Shown: piece after piece, positions 17,797-27,171 of the stretch
Numbering within the stretch: the first letter of the stretch is position 1
Layout: every line of letters begins with the position of its first letter
Program-made: the position numbers and the translations under genes
From: Pseudomonas sp. NFIX28
Lineage (GTDB): Bacteria; Pseudomonadota; Gammaproteobacteria; Pseudomonadales; Pseudomonadaceae
Reading direction: 5' to 3'
DNA: 64,000 bases
Assembly (NCBI RefSeq): GCF_900107395.1
Contig: NZ_FNPW01000016.1
Coordinates: 62,001-126,000, forward strand
Notes under the pieces: model-generated
The model's input: the letters and a program-made list of their open reading frames with translations, nothing else
Database searches by the model: none
Told to the model about the DNA's origin: nothing

Positions 17797-18384
17797 TCAA
17801 CTTTCGTGCTGCGTCGTAACTTGCAACACATCGGTATAGGTCACCACCACGCTCTGGCCGACCTTGAGCTCTTTGAGCCGCGCCTGGACTTCAGGTTTCT
17901 CCACGTCCAGGACCTTCTTGTTGCCCGCCGGCCCCTGGAAGGTCAGCTGGTTTTTCTTCAAGTCGATGCCGATGATCTTCAACTGCACCTGGACCTGGCG
18001 ATAGGCTTCGCCGCCCGGGTTGGGATTGTCCTTGCTGGCGCGGATCACCCCGGTGCGCTCGGCGGAACCCGGCAGGCCCTTATCCACATTGGTGTCCAGC
18101 ACCGCGACGACCGCGTGGGTGACGCGCACATTGACCTGGTCGCCGACCTTCAGTTTCCCGAGGTTCTTGGCCTGGTCGCTCAGTTGCACATGCACCGGTT
18201 GGCCCTGGGCGCCTTCCAGCACCACGCGATGGTTGGGGGCATCCACGGAGAGCACCTTGGTCACCAGTTCATCGGCCTCCACCGTGCCGGCCAACGGAAT
18301 GTCGGCGGCAGAGGCATGGAGGCTGGCGGCAGACAACAAAGTGGCCAAGGCAACGGCCCTGGCCAGTGAGTGAAGCGGCTTCAT
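17797..18384 (-). CDS. Periplasmic protein of unknown function
   Basis: 195 residues with a clear Sec signal peptide (about 1-26, ending LHASA). The mature part contains two similar beta-rich segments (VDAPNHRVVLEGAQG... and LKKNQLTFQGPAGNKKV...), each followed by a KVGDQV or KVGQSV turn, suggesting a duplicated OB-like or beta-barrel fold. The ATG at 18384 is chosen because AAGG is 9 bp upstream; the ATG at 18393 abuts it. No function can be assigned. Confidence 0.75.
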   Translation of the reverse strand: MKPLHSLARAVALATLLSAASLHASAADIPLAGTVEADELVTKVLSVDAPNHRVVLEGAQGQPVHVQLSDQAKNLGKLKVGDQVNVRVTHAVVAVLDTNVDKGLPGSAERTGVIRASKDNPNPGGEAYRQVQVQLKIIGIDLKKNQLTFQGPAGNKKVLDVEKPEVQARLKELKVGQSVVVTYTDVLQVTTQHES

Positions 18385-18506
18385 AGACGTCATCCTTGTA
18401 ATGAAAGACAAGACCCGCGCCCGGCAAAGGTGCGGTGCCGCTTGAGCATAGACGCCGCCAGCAACCGCGTCGGCAACTTCGGGCGTTTTGTTGCGCGCCG
18501 TCAAGT

Positions 18507-19595
18507 TCAGTAACCGGTCATTTCCAGGTAACCGCTGCCGGCATGGCTGCCGCTCAGGTGCACCGGCCCTTCCCAATAGGGAATGCGCAGGTTCATCCAG
18601 GCCTTGGGGTTGAGCGCCTCGGCCTGCACATCCAGGCCGTGGCCGGGGATGCGCAGGCGCCAGCGGGTGGGCAGCGTGCGCCCCGCCACTTGCGAGTCCT
18701 CCAGCGGGGTGAGCTGGATATCGTCCTTGTGCAAGGTTTGCGTGCGGCCGCCGGGGTCGATCCAGGTGCCGGTGATATAGGGCGGCCGCTTGTCTTCGCG
18801 CACGCGGAACAGCATCAGCCGCTCGCCGCTGTCCAGGTGCAGCGAGAACCAGTCCCAGCCACTCTGCCCGGCCGCCAGGGGCTGGCTGCTCCACTCGCGG
18901 TCGAGCCAGGCCGGGCCGCTGACCTCATAGGTCTGGCCGTCGATCCGCAGGCTGCCGCTGGCCTGGAAAAACGGCTGGCTGTAGTAATAGGACGCCTGGC
19001 CCAGCTCGGACTTGCGGCTATAGCCCGCCTCGCCCTGCAACACCAGGGGCTTGTCGCTGCGCAGCTGCAAGCGGTAGGCGAACCCCGGGCCGCTGGCCTG
19101 CAACTGCATGCGGGCCAGGGGGTCGGCAGTGGCGTCGGCTTCGGCGGACTGGCTGCTGAAACTCCAGTCGTCGATCCAGGCCTTGAACGGCTGCACGGTC
19201 ACCCCAGCCTGCCCCACCCCGCCCCGGGCATAACGCTCGGCGGCGTGGTGGGCGGTGGCCGAAGTCGCGGCGGCGTGGCCCAGCCAGATATAGGGTGCCT
19301 GCCAGCCGGGTTGGTCGGGCTCGGCGCGCAAGGCGCTGCGAAACAGCGTCCACTGCACGCCGAAGCGCTGGCCGTCGCTGGCCTTGAGGTCCGCCGTGAG
19401 GTACCACCACTCGATGCGAAAACCGTCGTGGGCGCCGTGGTCGGCCGGGAAACTGAACACCCGCCCCGGCACCACCTGGGTGAACGCCGCGGCGTCCTCG
19501 CCCAGGCCGGCGAAACCTTGCGCCGGCTCGTCGGCTGGGTCGCAACCGCCCAGCAGCAAGACCAGCAACAGGCCAAGCAGGCGCTCAATCTTCAT
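18507..19595 (-). CDS. AttH/CrtC-like lipocalin lipoprotein
   Basis: 362 residues. A lipoprotein signal ends in LLLGGC (Cys18). The body has the AttH/carotenoid 1,2-hydratase-like double lipocalin features: RIEWWYLTADL, a WIDDWSF segment, and WLDREWSSQPL. Its gene overlaps the upstream permease gene by 11 bp, so it belongs to the ABC transporter operon (an AttEFGH-like arrangement). It probably binds or carries a hydrophobic molecule handled by the exporter at the outer face of the membrane. Confidence 0.87.
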   Translation of the reverse strand: MKIERLLGLLLVLLLGGCDPADEPAQGFAGLGEDAAAFTQVVPGRVFSFPADHGAHDGFRIEWWYLTADLKASDGQRFGVQWTLFRSALRAEPDQPGWQAPYIWLGHAAATSATAHHAAERYARGGVGQAGVTVQPFKAWIDDWSFSSQSAEADATADPLARMQLQASGPGFAYRLQLRSDKPLVLQGEAGYSRKSELGQASYYYSQPFFQASGSLRIDGQTYEVSGPAWLDREWSSQPLAAGQSGWDWFSLHLDSGERLMLFRVREDKRPPYITGTWIDPGGRTQTLHKDDIQLTPLEDSQVAGRTLPTRWRLRIPGHGLDVQAEALNPKAWMNLRIPYWEGPVHLSGSHAGSGYLEMTGY

Positions 19596-22080
19596 GGGCG
19601 AAAGTCCTGAGCAAATCCGTCGGCTGGCTGCGATACAGCCGCAGCAACGGCCAGGCCGAAGCCAGCAAGGTGGCGAGCATCGCCAAGGCCAACAGTTGCA
19701 GCAATTGCAGCGGGAACACCCGCAACGGCAAGCGCCAGCCAAACGCCTGGACATTGATCACCGTGTCCAGGCACCAGGCCAGGGCGATGCCCAGCGGCAC
19801 CGCCAGGATCAACGTCAGCAAGGCCAGCAGCCAGGTCTGCCCGAGGTTCAGCAGCATCAACTGGCGCCGGCTCACCCCCAGCGCCCACAGCGGTGCAAGC
19901 TGGCCCAGGCGGCTTTGGCTCTGGGTCAGCAGGCTGATAAACAGCGCCACGCCGGCCACCCCCAGGGTCAGGCTGTTGAGCGCGGCGGTGGCGGCGAAGG
20001 TGCGTTCGAACACCTGGCTGGACCAGCCCTTGAGCTGCGCCTGCTCGACAATGCGGCTGTCGTCGAGGTCAAAGCGCTGTTGCAAGGCGCTGACCAGCGG
20101 CGCCACGGCGGACGGCTCGATGCGCAGGTTGAAACGGTTCGGCGTCAGTTGCGGCCAGTGCGCCAGCAGGCGCTCTGCATTCACCAGCAGGTGGCCCCTG
20201 GGGTTGCCGTAGTCGGCGTAGATCGCCACCACTTGCGGCGCCCACTGCCCCACGGGCACGGGAATAGCCAGCCGGTCGCCCAGCCGCACCTTGAGCCGAC
20301 GCGCCGTCTGCTCGCTGAGCATCAGCGTGTCGGCGCTGGCCAGCCGGGCCCAAGGCTCGTCCAGGGCCTCGAGCAATGGCCAGTGCTCGCGGTAATGGGC
20401 GTGGTCAATTACCCCGTGCAGGTCCACCGGCCAGCCTTGCAGTTGCAGCGCCACCTGCCAGTTGGGCAGCACCGCGGCAATCGCCGCTTGCTCGGGCAGC
20501 CAGCGTTGCAGCTGCCGCGCCTGGGCCGGGGTCTGCGGGTTGATGTACAGCTCGGCGCTCAGGCGTTGTTCCAGCCAATCGTCGAAGGTCTGGCGAAAGC
20601 CGGCGGTCATGCTGCCCGCGCCGATATTGGCGGCCAGCGCCAGCAGCAGCGCCATCAACGCCAGGCTCAAGGCCGGCAACTGCTGCCGGCAATCGGCGAC
20701 GAACCACTGCCCGAGCACCGAGCGGCTGCGCCCGAGCAGCGCGCTGAGCAGCCCATTGAGCAACACCGGCAAGCCCAGGGCGGTGCCCAGCAGCAAGCCC
20801 GCCAGCAGCACAAAACCGCTGCCCAGGCTGTCGCCCCAGGCCCAGGCCGCGCCCGCCATCGCCGCCAGCACCGTCGCCACCCAGGCCTGGCGCCGCAGCC
20901 AGCGCGCGTATGCCTGGTGCCACGCCTGGGGGTCGGCCAGCGCCAGCAGCGGCAGGCGCGCCGCCCGCAACACACTGTTGGCGCCCGCCAGCAAGGCGCC
21001 GAGCAGGCTCAGGCCGATGCCGCTCAGCCACCAGCCCGGGCTCAGGCTCAACTGCCCCGCCACCTCCGCGCCATACAGGCCGCGCAGGCTGGCGGCGACA
21101 TCGGGCAGCAGCACGCTGGCCAGCAGGTAACCGCTGAGCACCCCGGCCAGGCCGCCGAGCAAGGCCAGCACACCCAGCTCGACGCACAGGCAAACCACCA
21201 AAAGGCGCGCGCTGACCCCGCAGGCGCGCAGGGTGCGCAACAGGCCGCGACGCTGTTCCAGCGCCAGGCCGATGGCAGCGTGGACGATAAACAGGCCCAC
21301 CAGGAACGACAAAAACCCCAGGGCATCCAGGTTCAGGTGAAAGCTCTTGGTCAGGCGCGCCAGGTCGTTTTCCTCGGCGCCGTGCTTGAGCACCAGCAGG
21401 CCCTTGAACTCATCGGGCAAGTGTGGCGCGCTGGCGGCGAAATCCGCCGGCAACAACAGGCGCGACAGCTGCTGCGGCAAGCCCAGCAGGGGCTGGGCAA
21501 AACCGATGTCCACCAGCAACAGCCCCGGGGCCATGTCCGCCTGGCTGTGCAGTGGTGGCAGCGGCTGGCCGCTCGCGGTCAACGGCCGATCGCCTTCGCG
21601 GTAGCCCAAAGCGTGCAGGGTTTGCGGGGCGATCCAGGTGCGGCCCGGCGGGGTGACGAATTCGAGCAGGCGCGCGGTGTCCAGCACCTGGCCGGCCACC
21701 GCGGCACCGGCCGGCAGCGACAGCGGTTCGATGCCCAGCAATTGCAGGCGCGGCTGTGCATGGCCCTTGAGCGTCAGCCGGCCTTGCACCACCGGCGACA
21801 CCGGCCAGCCAGCCCGGCGCAGGCCGACGAAAACCTCCTGGGAAAACGCCGCGCCGTTGGCCGTGGCCAGGCTGGCCTGGGGCGCGCCGCCGATCAGCTG
21901 GCTGGCCTTGGCGTAACTGTCGCGCGCCTGGCTGTTGAGCGCCTGCACCCCGGTCAGCAGGCTGGTGGCCAGCCACAACCCGGTCAGCACGCTGAAAAAC
22001 TGCACCGGGTGCCGCCGCCAATGGCTGAGCAGCGCCCGCAGGCCATGCCAGAAAACCCGCACCTCAGCGCCCGCCCGCAT
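19585..22080 (-). CDS. ABC transporter permease, FtsX/MacB type
   Basis: 831 residues with about ten membrane helices in a duplicated FtsX layout: one near residues 30-60, a central group from about 265 to 490, and a C-terminal group from about 700 to 820. Large extracytoplasmic domains lie between. Such permeases move lipoproteins, lipids or peptides by mechanotransmission rather than classic transport. The ATG at 22080 overlaps the ATPase gene by 17 bp, showing translational coupling; the frame extends further but only into the ATPase. Confidence 0.87.
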   Translation of the reverse strand: MRAGAEVRVFWHGLRALLSHWRRHPVQFFSVLTGLWLATSLLTGVQALNSQARDSYAKASQLIGGAPQASLATANGAAFSQEVFVGLRRAGWPVSPVVQGRLTLKGHAQPRLQLLGIEPLSLPAGAAVAGQVLDTARLLEFVTPPGRTWIAPQTLHALGYREGDRPLTASGQPLPPLHSQADMAPGLLLVDIGFAQPLLGLPQQLSRLLLPADFAASAPHLPDEFKGLLVLKHGAEENDLARLTKSFHLNLDALGFLSFLVGLFIVHAAIGLALEQRRGLLRTLRACGVSARLLVVCLCVELGVLALLGGLAGVLSGYLLASVLLPDVAASLRGLYGAEVAGQLSLSPGWWLSGIGLSLLGALLAGANSVLRAARLPLLALADPQAWHQAYARWLRRQAWVATVLAAMAGAAWAWGDSLGSGFVLLAGLLLGTALGLPVLLNGLLSALLGRSRSVLGQWFVADCRQQLPALSLALMALLLALAANIGAGSMTAGFRQTFDDWLEQRLSAELYINPQTPAQARQLQRWLPEQAAIAAVLPNWQVALQLQGWPVDLHGVIDHAHYREHWPLLEALDEPWARLASADTLMLSEQTARRLKVRLGDRLAIPVPVGQWAPQVVAIYADYGNPRGHLLVNAERLLAHWPQLTPNRFNLRIEPSAVAPLVSALQQRFDLDDSRIVEQAQLKGWSSQVFERTFAATAALNSLTLGVAGVALFISLLTQSQSRLGQLAPLWALGVSRRQLMLLNLGQTWLLALLTLILAVPLGIALAWCLDTVINVQAFGWRLPLRVFPLQLLQLLALAMLATLLASAWPLLRLYRSQPTDLLRTFAHED

Positions 22081-22732
22081 CAGCCAGGCGCCCGCCGTGC
22101 AGCAGCGCAATGCGCCCCAGGCGGCTGGCCACCCGCTGGCTGTGGGTGACCATCAACAGGCTGGTGGGGGTATCGGCCAGCAACTCCAGCAACAGCTGCA
22201 GCACATCGTCGCTGGTGGCTTCGTCGAGGCTGCCGGTGGGTTCGTCGGCCAGCAGCAGGCGCGGCTTGCCGGCCAGCGCACGGCCCAGGGCCACCCGCTG
22301 CTGCTGGCCGCCGGACAGCTGCTCCGGGTAACGCCGCAGCAAATCGCCCAGGCCCAGGCGCTCCACCAACTGCGCCTGCCAGCGCCCATCGAAACGCCCG
22401 GCCAGCCGCGCCTGGAACTCCAGGTTGTCGGCCACCCGCAGGCTGCCGATCAGGTTGAACTGCTGGAACACCAGCCCGACTTCGGTCCGCCGCCAGTTGG
22501 CCAACTGGTGCTCGTTCATCCGCTCCAGCTGCTGCTCGCCGATGCGGATGCTGCCGCCATCGACCCGGTCCAGGCCGGCGATCAAATGCAGCAACGTGCT
22601 CTTGCCACTGCCCGACTCGCCCATCAGCGCCAGGCTGCCGCCCTGCTCCAGGTGCAGGTCGACGCCCTGCAACACCGGCAGCGGGCCCTGGGGGGTGGGG
22701 TAGCTTTTGAAGACGCCTTGCGCGTGCAGCAT
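22064..22732 (-). CDS. ABC transporter ATP-binding protein (LolD/MacB type)
   Basis: 222 residues with complete nucleotide-binding motifs: Walker A GESGSGKST, Q-loop FQQFNLIGSL, signature LSGGQQQR, Walker B LLLADEPTGSLDE and H-loop THSQ. It heads the operon ATPase, permease, AttH-like lipoprotein. The ATG at 22732 starts MLHAQGV; an in-frame TTG at 22765 is a weaker option. Confidence 0.92.
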   Translation of the reverse strand: MLHAQGVFKSYPTPQGPLPVLQGVDLHLEQGGSLALMGESGSGKSTLLHLIAGLDRVDGGSIRIGEQQLERMNEHQLANWRRTEVGLVFQQFNLIGSLRVADNLEFQARLAGRFDGRWQAQLVERLGLGDLLRRYPEQLSGGQQQRVALGRALAGKPRLLLADEPTGSLDEATSDDVLQLLLELLADTPTSLLMVTHSQRVASRLGRIALLHGGRLADAGGR

Positions 22733-22898
22733 GGGCGGGGGTGTCCAACGGAAGATGGGGTTCAAGGATAGCCCGGGTTATAGGTGGGCCCGTTGAAACC
22801 TGCCAGGCGCCAAGGCCGCCTCGTCCGGCGCGGCCCTATCGGCCAGGGGTCGAGAACTATAGTATTGCGCCCCCTTTTCTTCATCGCAGGACGCACAG

Positions 22899-23447
22899 AT
22901 GAACTACACCCAGGCCCAATTGAAATACCGGCTGGCCATCGCCGCAGGCGCATTGCTGTTTACCGGCGCCTTGATCTCCACCGTGTTTTCCACCCTGAAA
23001 ATGCTCCACTGGCGCCTGGACAGCTACACCACCGCCGCGGCGACCATCAACCGCCCGATCAAGAACTTCATGTTCACCGTCTACGAAAACACCCGCCCCC
23101 TGGACTGGTTCTGGGACAACAGCCCAACCCCCGACTTCATCCGCCTGAGCAACCCGCCCCACTGGAAATTCCTGGTGATCTACCTGCTGATCTTCATCGG
23201 CGCAGCCCTGTTCACCTGGGGCCGCACCCTGATGCGCAAAGTCGAAGCAGTCGAACCCCTGATCCAGGCCCGGCTCAACGCGCCAGCGGAGGAAGGTGTC
23301 GCGGTCATGACGTTGCAGCAACTGGAAGACTCGACTCCGGTGGAGGCCGTGCCTTCGTTCTTTTCGCAGGTTCGGCTGCTTTGTGTGCTGCCGGTGGGGA
23401 TTGGGGTGGTTTATTTGGGGGTGTTGTGGGTGTTGCGGATTTTGTAA
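22899..23447 (+). CDS. YniB family membrane protein
   Basis: 182 residues with three or four membrane helices (about 10-35, 89-107 and 155-180). The phrase NTRPLDWFWDNSPTPDF closely matches the corresponding stretch of E. coli YniB, and the total length is nearly the same. Function is unknown in the family. It diverges from the ABC exporter operon, 166 bp away, and marks the end of the conserved backbone before the accessory region. Confidence 0.8.
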   Translation: MNYTQAQLKYRLAIAAGALLFTGALISTVFSTLKMLHWRLDSYTTAAATINRPIKNFMFTVYENTRPLDWFWDNSPTPDFIRLSNPPHWKFLVIYLLIFIGAALFTWGRTLMRKVEAVEPLIQARLNAPAEEGVAVMTLQQLEDSTPVEAVPSFFSQVRLLCVLPVGIGVVYLGVLWVLRIL

Positions 23448-23710
23448 TGTCCGGTGGTGGATTGAGCTGTCTGTGCTCGGTGATAGATGTTCATGGGTTG
23501 CGCCAAATCACGGAGGCCTTTTCAGAGAGTTTCTAATGCATGAAGTCGCCATGGGAGCCAAAACACAAAATGGTCCACATGCAGCAATGATCATATCGGC
23601 AGCAAACAGCAACCCAGTTCATATATATACGTACTGATAGAAGAGCCGTTCAAAGCCAAGCCTGGCTTACCCAAGTAATAGTGCCTCGTCTATTCAGCAG
23701 AGAGCCAAAA

Positions 23711-24325
23711 ATGTCACAGAATTCGCTCAGCAAAATTGAAAAAGTCCATCTTGGAACTCAGATCCTCGCCCAAGCCACGACAATAATCGCTGCGATCATC
23801 GTCGCGATGTGGGGTTATTACTCCAGCATGTATGTAAAAAAGGAAAAGGAAGTCACTGAATACACACTCAAGGACCTGAATCAGAAGACCACACAAAAAC
23901 CACATATCCAGGCAAAGGTTGAATCAACGGTTCAGCCACTCATGGATGGTCAGCACTTGCTTCAGGTTAAGGTGATTCTGTCCAACCTCGGCAACAAGGA
24001 AAGCAAAGTTACTCTGGATGATGATGCCTTGACGCTTGTGCCCGTGACCTTCACTGAAGGGAAACCAATCTACCAGAAACCAATCAACCTCCTTTCGGGT
24101 CGATATTCGGGAACTCCCAACCGTACGCCACTAACGTTCGTGAATGTTGGAGCAGGTGAAAGCTACGAGCTCACGTTCGTACAGAACCTCGAAACTCCAG
24201 GTATTTACCTTATCCACTTTCTTGCCCTCAATGGTATAGATCCCACTGCGGAGGACTTTCTTATCACCGGTGGCGTGCCATACAAGTATTCCGTTGGCGC
24301 AGACCAATACGTGGTTGTGAGGTAG
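23711..24325 (+). CDS. Membrane-anchored orphan protein
   Basis: 204 residues. A single hydrophobic helix (about 17-37) follows a short charged N-terminus, and the remainder is a beta-rich domain (LLQVKVILSNLGNKESKV, VNVGAGESYELTF) resembling an immunoglobulin-like or CARDB fold. Its GC content (near 48%) is well below the backbone, so it was probably acquired. The ATG at 23711 gives the sensible N-terminus; the frame opens earlier. No family recognised. Confidence 0.65.
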   Translation: MSQNSLSKIEKVHLGTQILAQATTIIAAIIVAMWGYYSSMYVKKEKEVTEYTLKDLNQKTTQKPHIQAKVESTVQPLMDGQHLLQVKVILSNLGNKESKVTLDDDALTLVPVTFTEGKPIYQKPINLLSGRYSGTPNRTPLTFVNVGAGESYELTFVQNLETPGIYLIHFLALNGIDPTAEDFLITGGVPYKYSVGADQYVVVR

Positions 24326-24504
24326 GTCACCTCACCCCTCAACGAGGGGGTGCGATTGGTCGTGATCCGTCTCTATGCGACAGGCAAGAACCGGTCAGAA
24401 GCAGCCACCCATGACTGGCTGTTTTCAGCCCTCTCAATTTGCCGTCGAAAGCCGGAATCAAGGCCGCTGAATTAATGGTCTTGATCGTCCGTTATGACAT
24501 GTAT

Positions 24505-26844
24505 TTAGCGACCATGACACCTTTTGAACTTTGCGCCACTGCCGCACGGACACGGATCGTTGCGTCCCGTTTTCTTGATCTTCAAAGGCTGAGAGACAAT
24601 TTTGGGCCGATTAAGACTCAACGACCGCCCAGGTTGAGTCATTTGCGCAGCATCCTCGTAGATATTGGCATTTTCTTCTGTTTGCTCTAGCGGTATATGG
24701 GCCGTAAATGCTCTTGCCCTGTGGTAGATCCCGTCAGCTGTAGCCTCTACTACGACGCCGATGACGTTTGGAGCCTTAATGGCCAAGGCAGCTGCGCTGG
24801 CCTTGTCGTTTACCTTGGCCCAGTCAGTTTGTTGGTCGTATCGTTGAAGCCAAACGAAGAGCGGCTCCCCCTCTCCACCCAGAGTGAAGTAGCGAGCAGG
24901 ATACCGGCTTAGAGTTGGGCTGAGGTCTGAGAGCAGCTTGGCCAGATTTTTCCGCCCTTCGTGTCCTAGATCTCGGATGTGGTTATCTGCGGAAAGCCAT
25001 CCGCTTGCTCGGGTGGTATCAAGCACGTTAAGCAGTTTCAGCACTTCCTCCGGAAAGTCCTGCATCGGGATAGGTCTGCTTTCCCAGTCTTCACCCTCGA
25101 AACACCTGTCGACAATGTCGCTCATACCATCCCATATGAGCATGCTCCCCACATCGCCCTTCATCTGTTCGGCAATGGTTTGATCGAAACGGTTTTTCTT
25201 CAGGTACGCACCTAGGTGGTCGAACTCATCGAACAGATGAGCCTGACGCATGCCTGCCACGGCTTGCCGGACCTCCATGTAGTGGACGAACCCTCCGGTC
25301 GTAGGAAGAAAACGCCTGAGCACAAACAGGTCGTCAATGGATAACGAGACGAAAGCATGCTTCCCAAGTAACGGCTCAATCTGCGGCAATTCCTTGCAGT
25401 ACGCCGAGAAGGGCGAGAAGGACTCAACCGTCAACCCCATCGGCACCATCACTCGATAGATGGATCGGCGAATGCGACCGCATTCCTCATACTTGCCGTC
25501 CACCAAGTGATAGAGCGGTACCTCATCAGCAGAATTTAGATAGTTGAAGAAACGCTCACATTGTTTGTACGCCTTGATTACCAGATCTTGCACTGACTGG
25601 GCGTGGCGGCCGAAATCGAGCGCTGGTGATGCGATGGTCGCTGCCGCACCAGCCTTGGCCTCAACCAGAAACAGTACGTCATCAAGAAGGACGAGCGTGT
25701 CGTTCTCGGACCACTGCCTTGTGACAGGGTCCTTGTAGTAGACCTCTTGGAAAACCATAGAACCAGAAAGCTGCACGGCCAGAATGTCGGCGAATGATGC
25801 TTCGCTCATCATCTTCTGCCGATATTCAAAGCTCTTCTTGTAGTCGGGCTTTCGCTGAAGAAGGTTGTAGAGAAGTGCACGATACCCCGAATCACGGGTG
25901 AAACATGGGTCGACGGCGTAGTAGTCCGATCCAAGCTGGATGAGTGGTTTCTTACGGGCAGGTAGTGTTCGGTAGGGTGTTCCCGCGAAATCACCCGCGG
26001 AGAAGAACTCGGTTTCTTCTCCGCGCTGGTATGCCAAATCCGCCAGTAGTGTCGACGGCAACTTTGTATGCCTACTCACGTTGGCAATACCCCCCCGAAA
26101 CATGTCCTCCATTGCTTGCCTGGCAGCTTCCGTTTGTTCGGCATTGGCCTCAAGCCACGCCTCCATAACTTGTTCTAGGGGCTTTCCCTGTATCTTGGCG
26201 AAGGCCTGTGCCGCCTCGAGTTGGTTCATCATCACCAAGACAGCGTCGGCATGCCCAGAACGCGTGGCATTAGCCATGGCCTGAAAACCTTCAGCAATAT
26301 CGGCAGCGCTGACGCCGTATACTTCCTTCAAAACGTCATCGTGAGGTGCAAGAACATAGCGATAGAACTCGCCTTCCAGGACTTGGTAGCGGTTCCCGCG
26401 TAACATGATCCAGGTGGATTTCGCGCGGAATTCAATGTCAGCCGTGTCTGGACCGAAGACGCCGTCTTTAGTACTGGCTGATGAGACCACGGCGAAAAGC
26501 ATGGCCTGCTCTCGCAGTTTGCTGGAAAGCTCAAAAAGCTCCGCGCACTGGACTTCGTCAAATGTCACATTCGCAGAGGCCGCATCTGATGCTAGAACCG
26601 CGTGCACATACTCCAACAGAAACTGATTTTGGTTAATCAGATCAGACGGAGCATTTACTTCGTGCTGCCCCTCCCCCTCAGCAATGCTCTGGTCTGACAT
26701 CGCTTTCATCATGTACTGGGCGTAAATGTATCCGAGCAGATCATGCGGCGGCATTGAAACAATCAGCTCGCGTAAGCGGGCCGCGGTGGCCTCCATGCTT
26801 CTCAACAGAGAAACAGCGACCTTTTCCTGCTCTTTTTCGTCCAT
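24505..26844 (-). CDS. Large protein with PD-(D/E)XK-like core and C-terminal SEC-C motif
   Basis: 779 residues. The C-terminus RNDPCPCGSGAKFKRCHG is a textbook SEC-C zinc motif (C765, C767, C776, H777). A central segment near 365-400 reads QEVYY...ENDTLVLLDDVLFLVEAK, fitting the D-(x)n-ExK pattern of PD-(D/E)XK nucleases, with Asp382, Glu395 and Lys397. About 300 helical residues precede it. GC content is near 50%, below the backbone. It stands alone, divergent from a HEPN-like gene 327 bp away. A role in nucleic-acid cleavage for defence is an inference; the core could also be a degenerate nuclease fold. Confidence 0.75.
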   Translation of the reverse strand: MDEKEQEKVAVSLLRSMEATAARLRELIVSMPPHDLLGYIYAQYMMKAMSDQSIAEGEGQHEVNAPSDLINQNQFLLEYVHAVLASDAASANVTFDEVQCAELFELSSKLREQAMLFAVVSSASTKDGVFGPDTADIEFRAKSTWIMLRGNRYQVLEGEFYRYVLAPHDDVLKEVYGVSAADIAEGFQAMANATRSGHADAVLVMMNQLEAAQAFAKIQGKPLEQVMEAWLEANAEQTEAARQAMEDMFRGGIANVSRHTKLPSTLLADLAYQRGEETEFFSAGDFAGTPYRTLPARKKPLIQLGSDYYAVDPCFTRDSGYRALLYNLLQRKPDYKKSFEYRQKMMSEASFADILAVQLSGSMVFQEVYYKDPVTRQWSENDTLVLLDDVLFLVEAKAGAAATIASPALDFGRHAQSVQDLVIKAYKQCERFFNYLNSADEVPLYHLVDGKYEECGRIRRSIYRVMVPMGLTVESFSPFSAYCKELPQIEPLLGKHAFVSLSIDDLFVLRRFLPTTGGFVHYMEVRQAVAGMRQAHLFDEFDHLGAYLKKNRFDQTIAEQMKGDVGSMLIWDGMSDIVDRCFEGEDWESRPIPMQDFPEEVLKLLNVLDTTRASGWLSADNHIRDLGHEGRKNLAKLLSDLSPTLSRYPARYFTLGGEGEPLFVWLQRYDQQTDWAKVNDKASAAALAIKAPNVIGVVVEATADGIYHRARAFTAHIPLEQTEENANIYEDAAQMTQPGRSLSLNRPKIVSQPLKIKKTGRNDPCPCGSGAKFKRCHGR

Positions 26845-27171
26845 AACTATTCAAGCCTGATTTGATGAATTCGGATTTGCCAAAGCGAGCCTCACTCGCT
26901 TGACATAGGTAGTCGCATCTGTACGTCTAGCGTTCATAGTTATGAATCGCTAGTGATTTCCTAGACGAATCCGACGGGATGCTTTGGGCTGTGGATTCAA
27001 CCGGTCGGTACACTGCGCTTTGACTTTCGCGTGACGTCGACCGGTTAAAACTCTCTGGGTAGCCAGTGCCTTCGAGTTTATCTACAGGCGTCGACTTGAT
27101 AATCCAAGTGACGTCGCTGATACACTACTTCGACAGCAGCCCTTCGGGCCGCACATTCGCTGGGTCGTGAG
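26845..27171. promoter_or_regulatory. Divergent intergenic region with several palindromes
   Basis: 327 bp between two divergent accessory genes. A hairpin at 26927-26953 has arms ctagcgttcat and atgaatcgctag (one bulge), and an overlapping alternative pairs cgtctag (26924-26930) with ctagacg (26961-26967). A second inverted repeat pairs aaccggtcg (26999-27007) with cgaccggtt (27038-27046). These could be operators for divergent promoters. There is no ORF. Confidence 0.45.

Noticed and set aside
17528..17839. 103-codon + strand frame after the toxin-antitoxin pair
   Set aside because: No Shine-Dalgarno, no motif, and it overlaps the end of the convergent periplasmic protein gene.
19384..22149. 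A 921-codon + strand frame
   Set aside because: Antisense to the FtsX-type permease and the AttH-like gene; Gln/Arg/His-rich shadow composition and no motifs.
24439..24690. 83-codon + strand frame at the end of the SEC-C gene
   Set aside because: Mostly antisense to the SEC-C motif coding sequence, without a ribosome binding site or conserved features.
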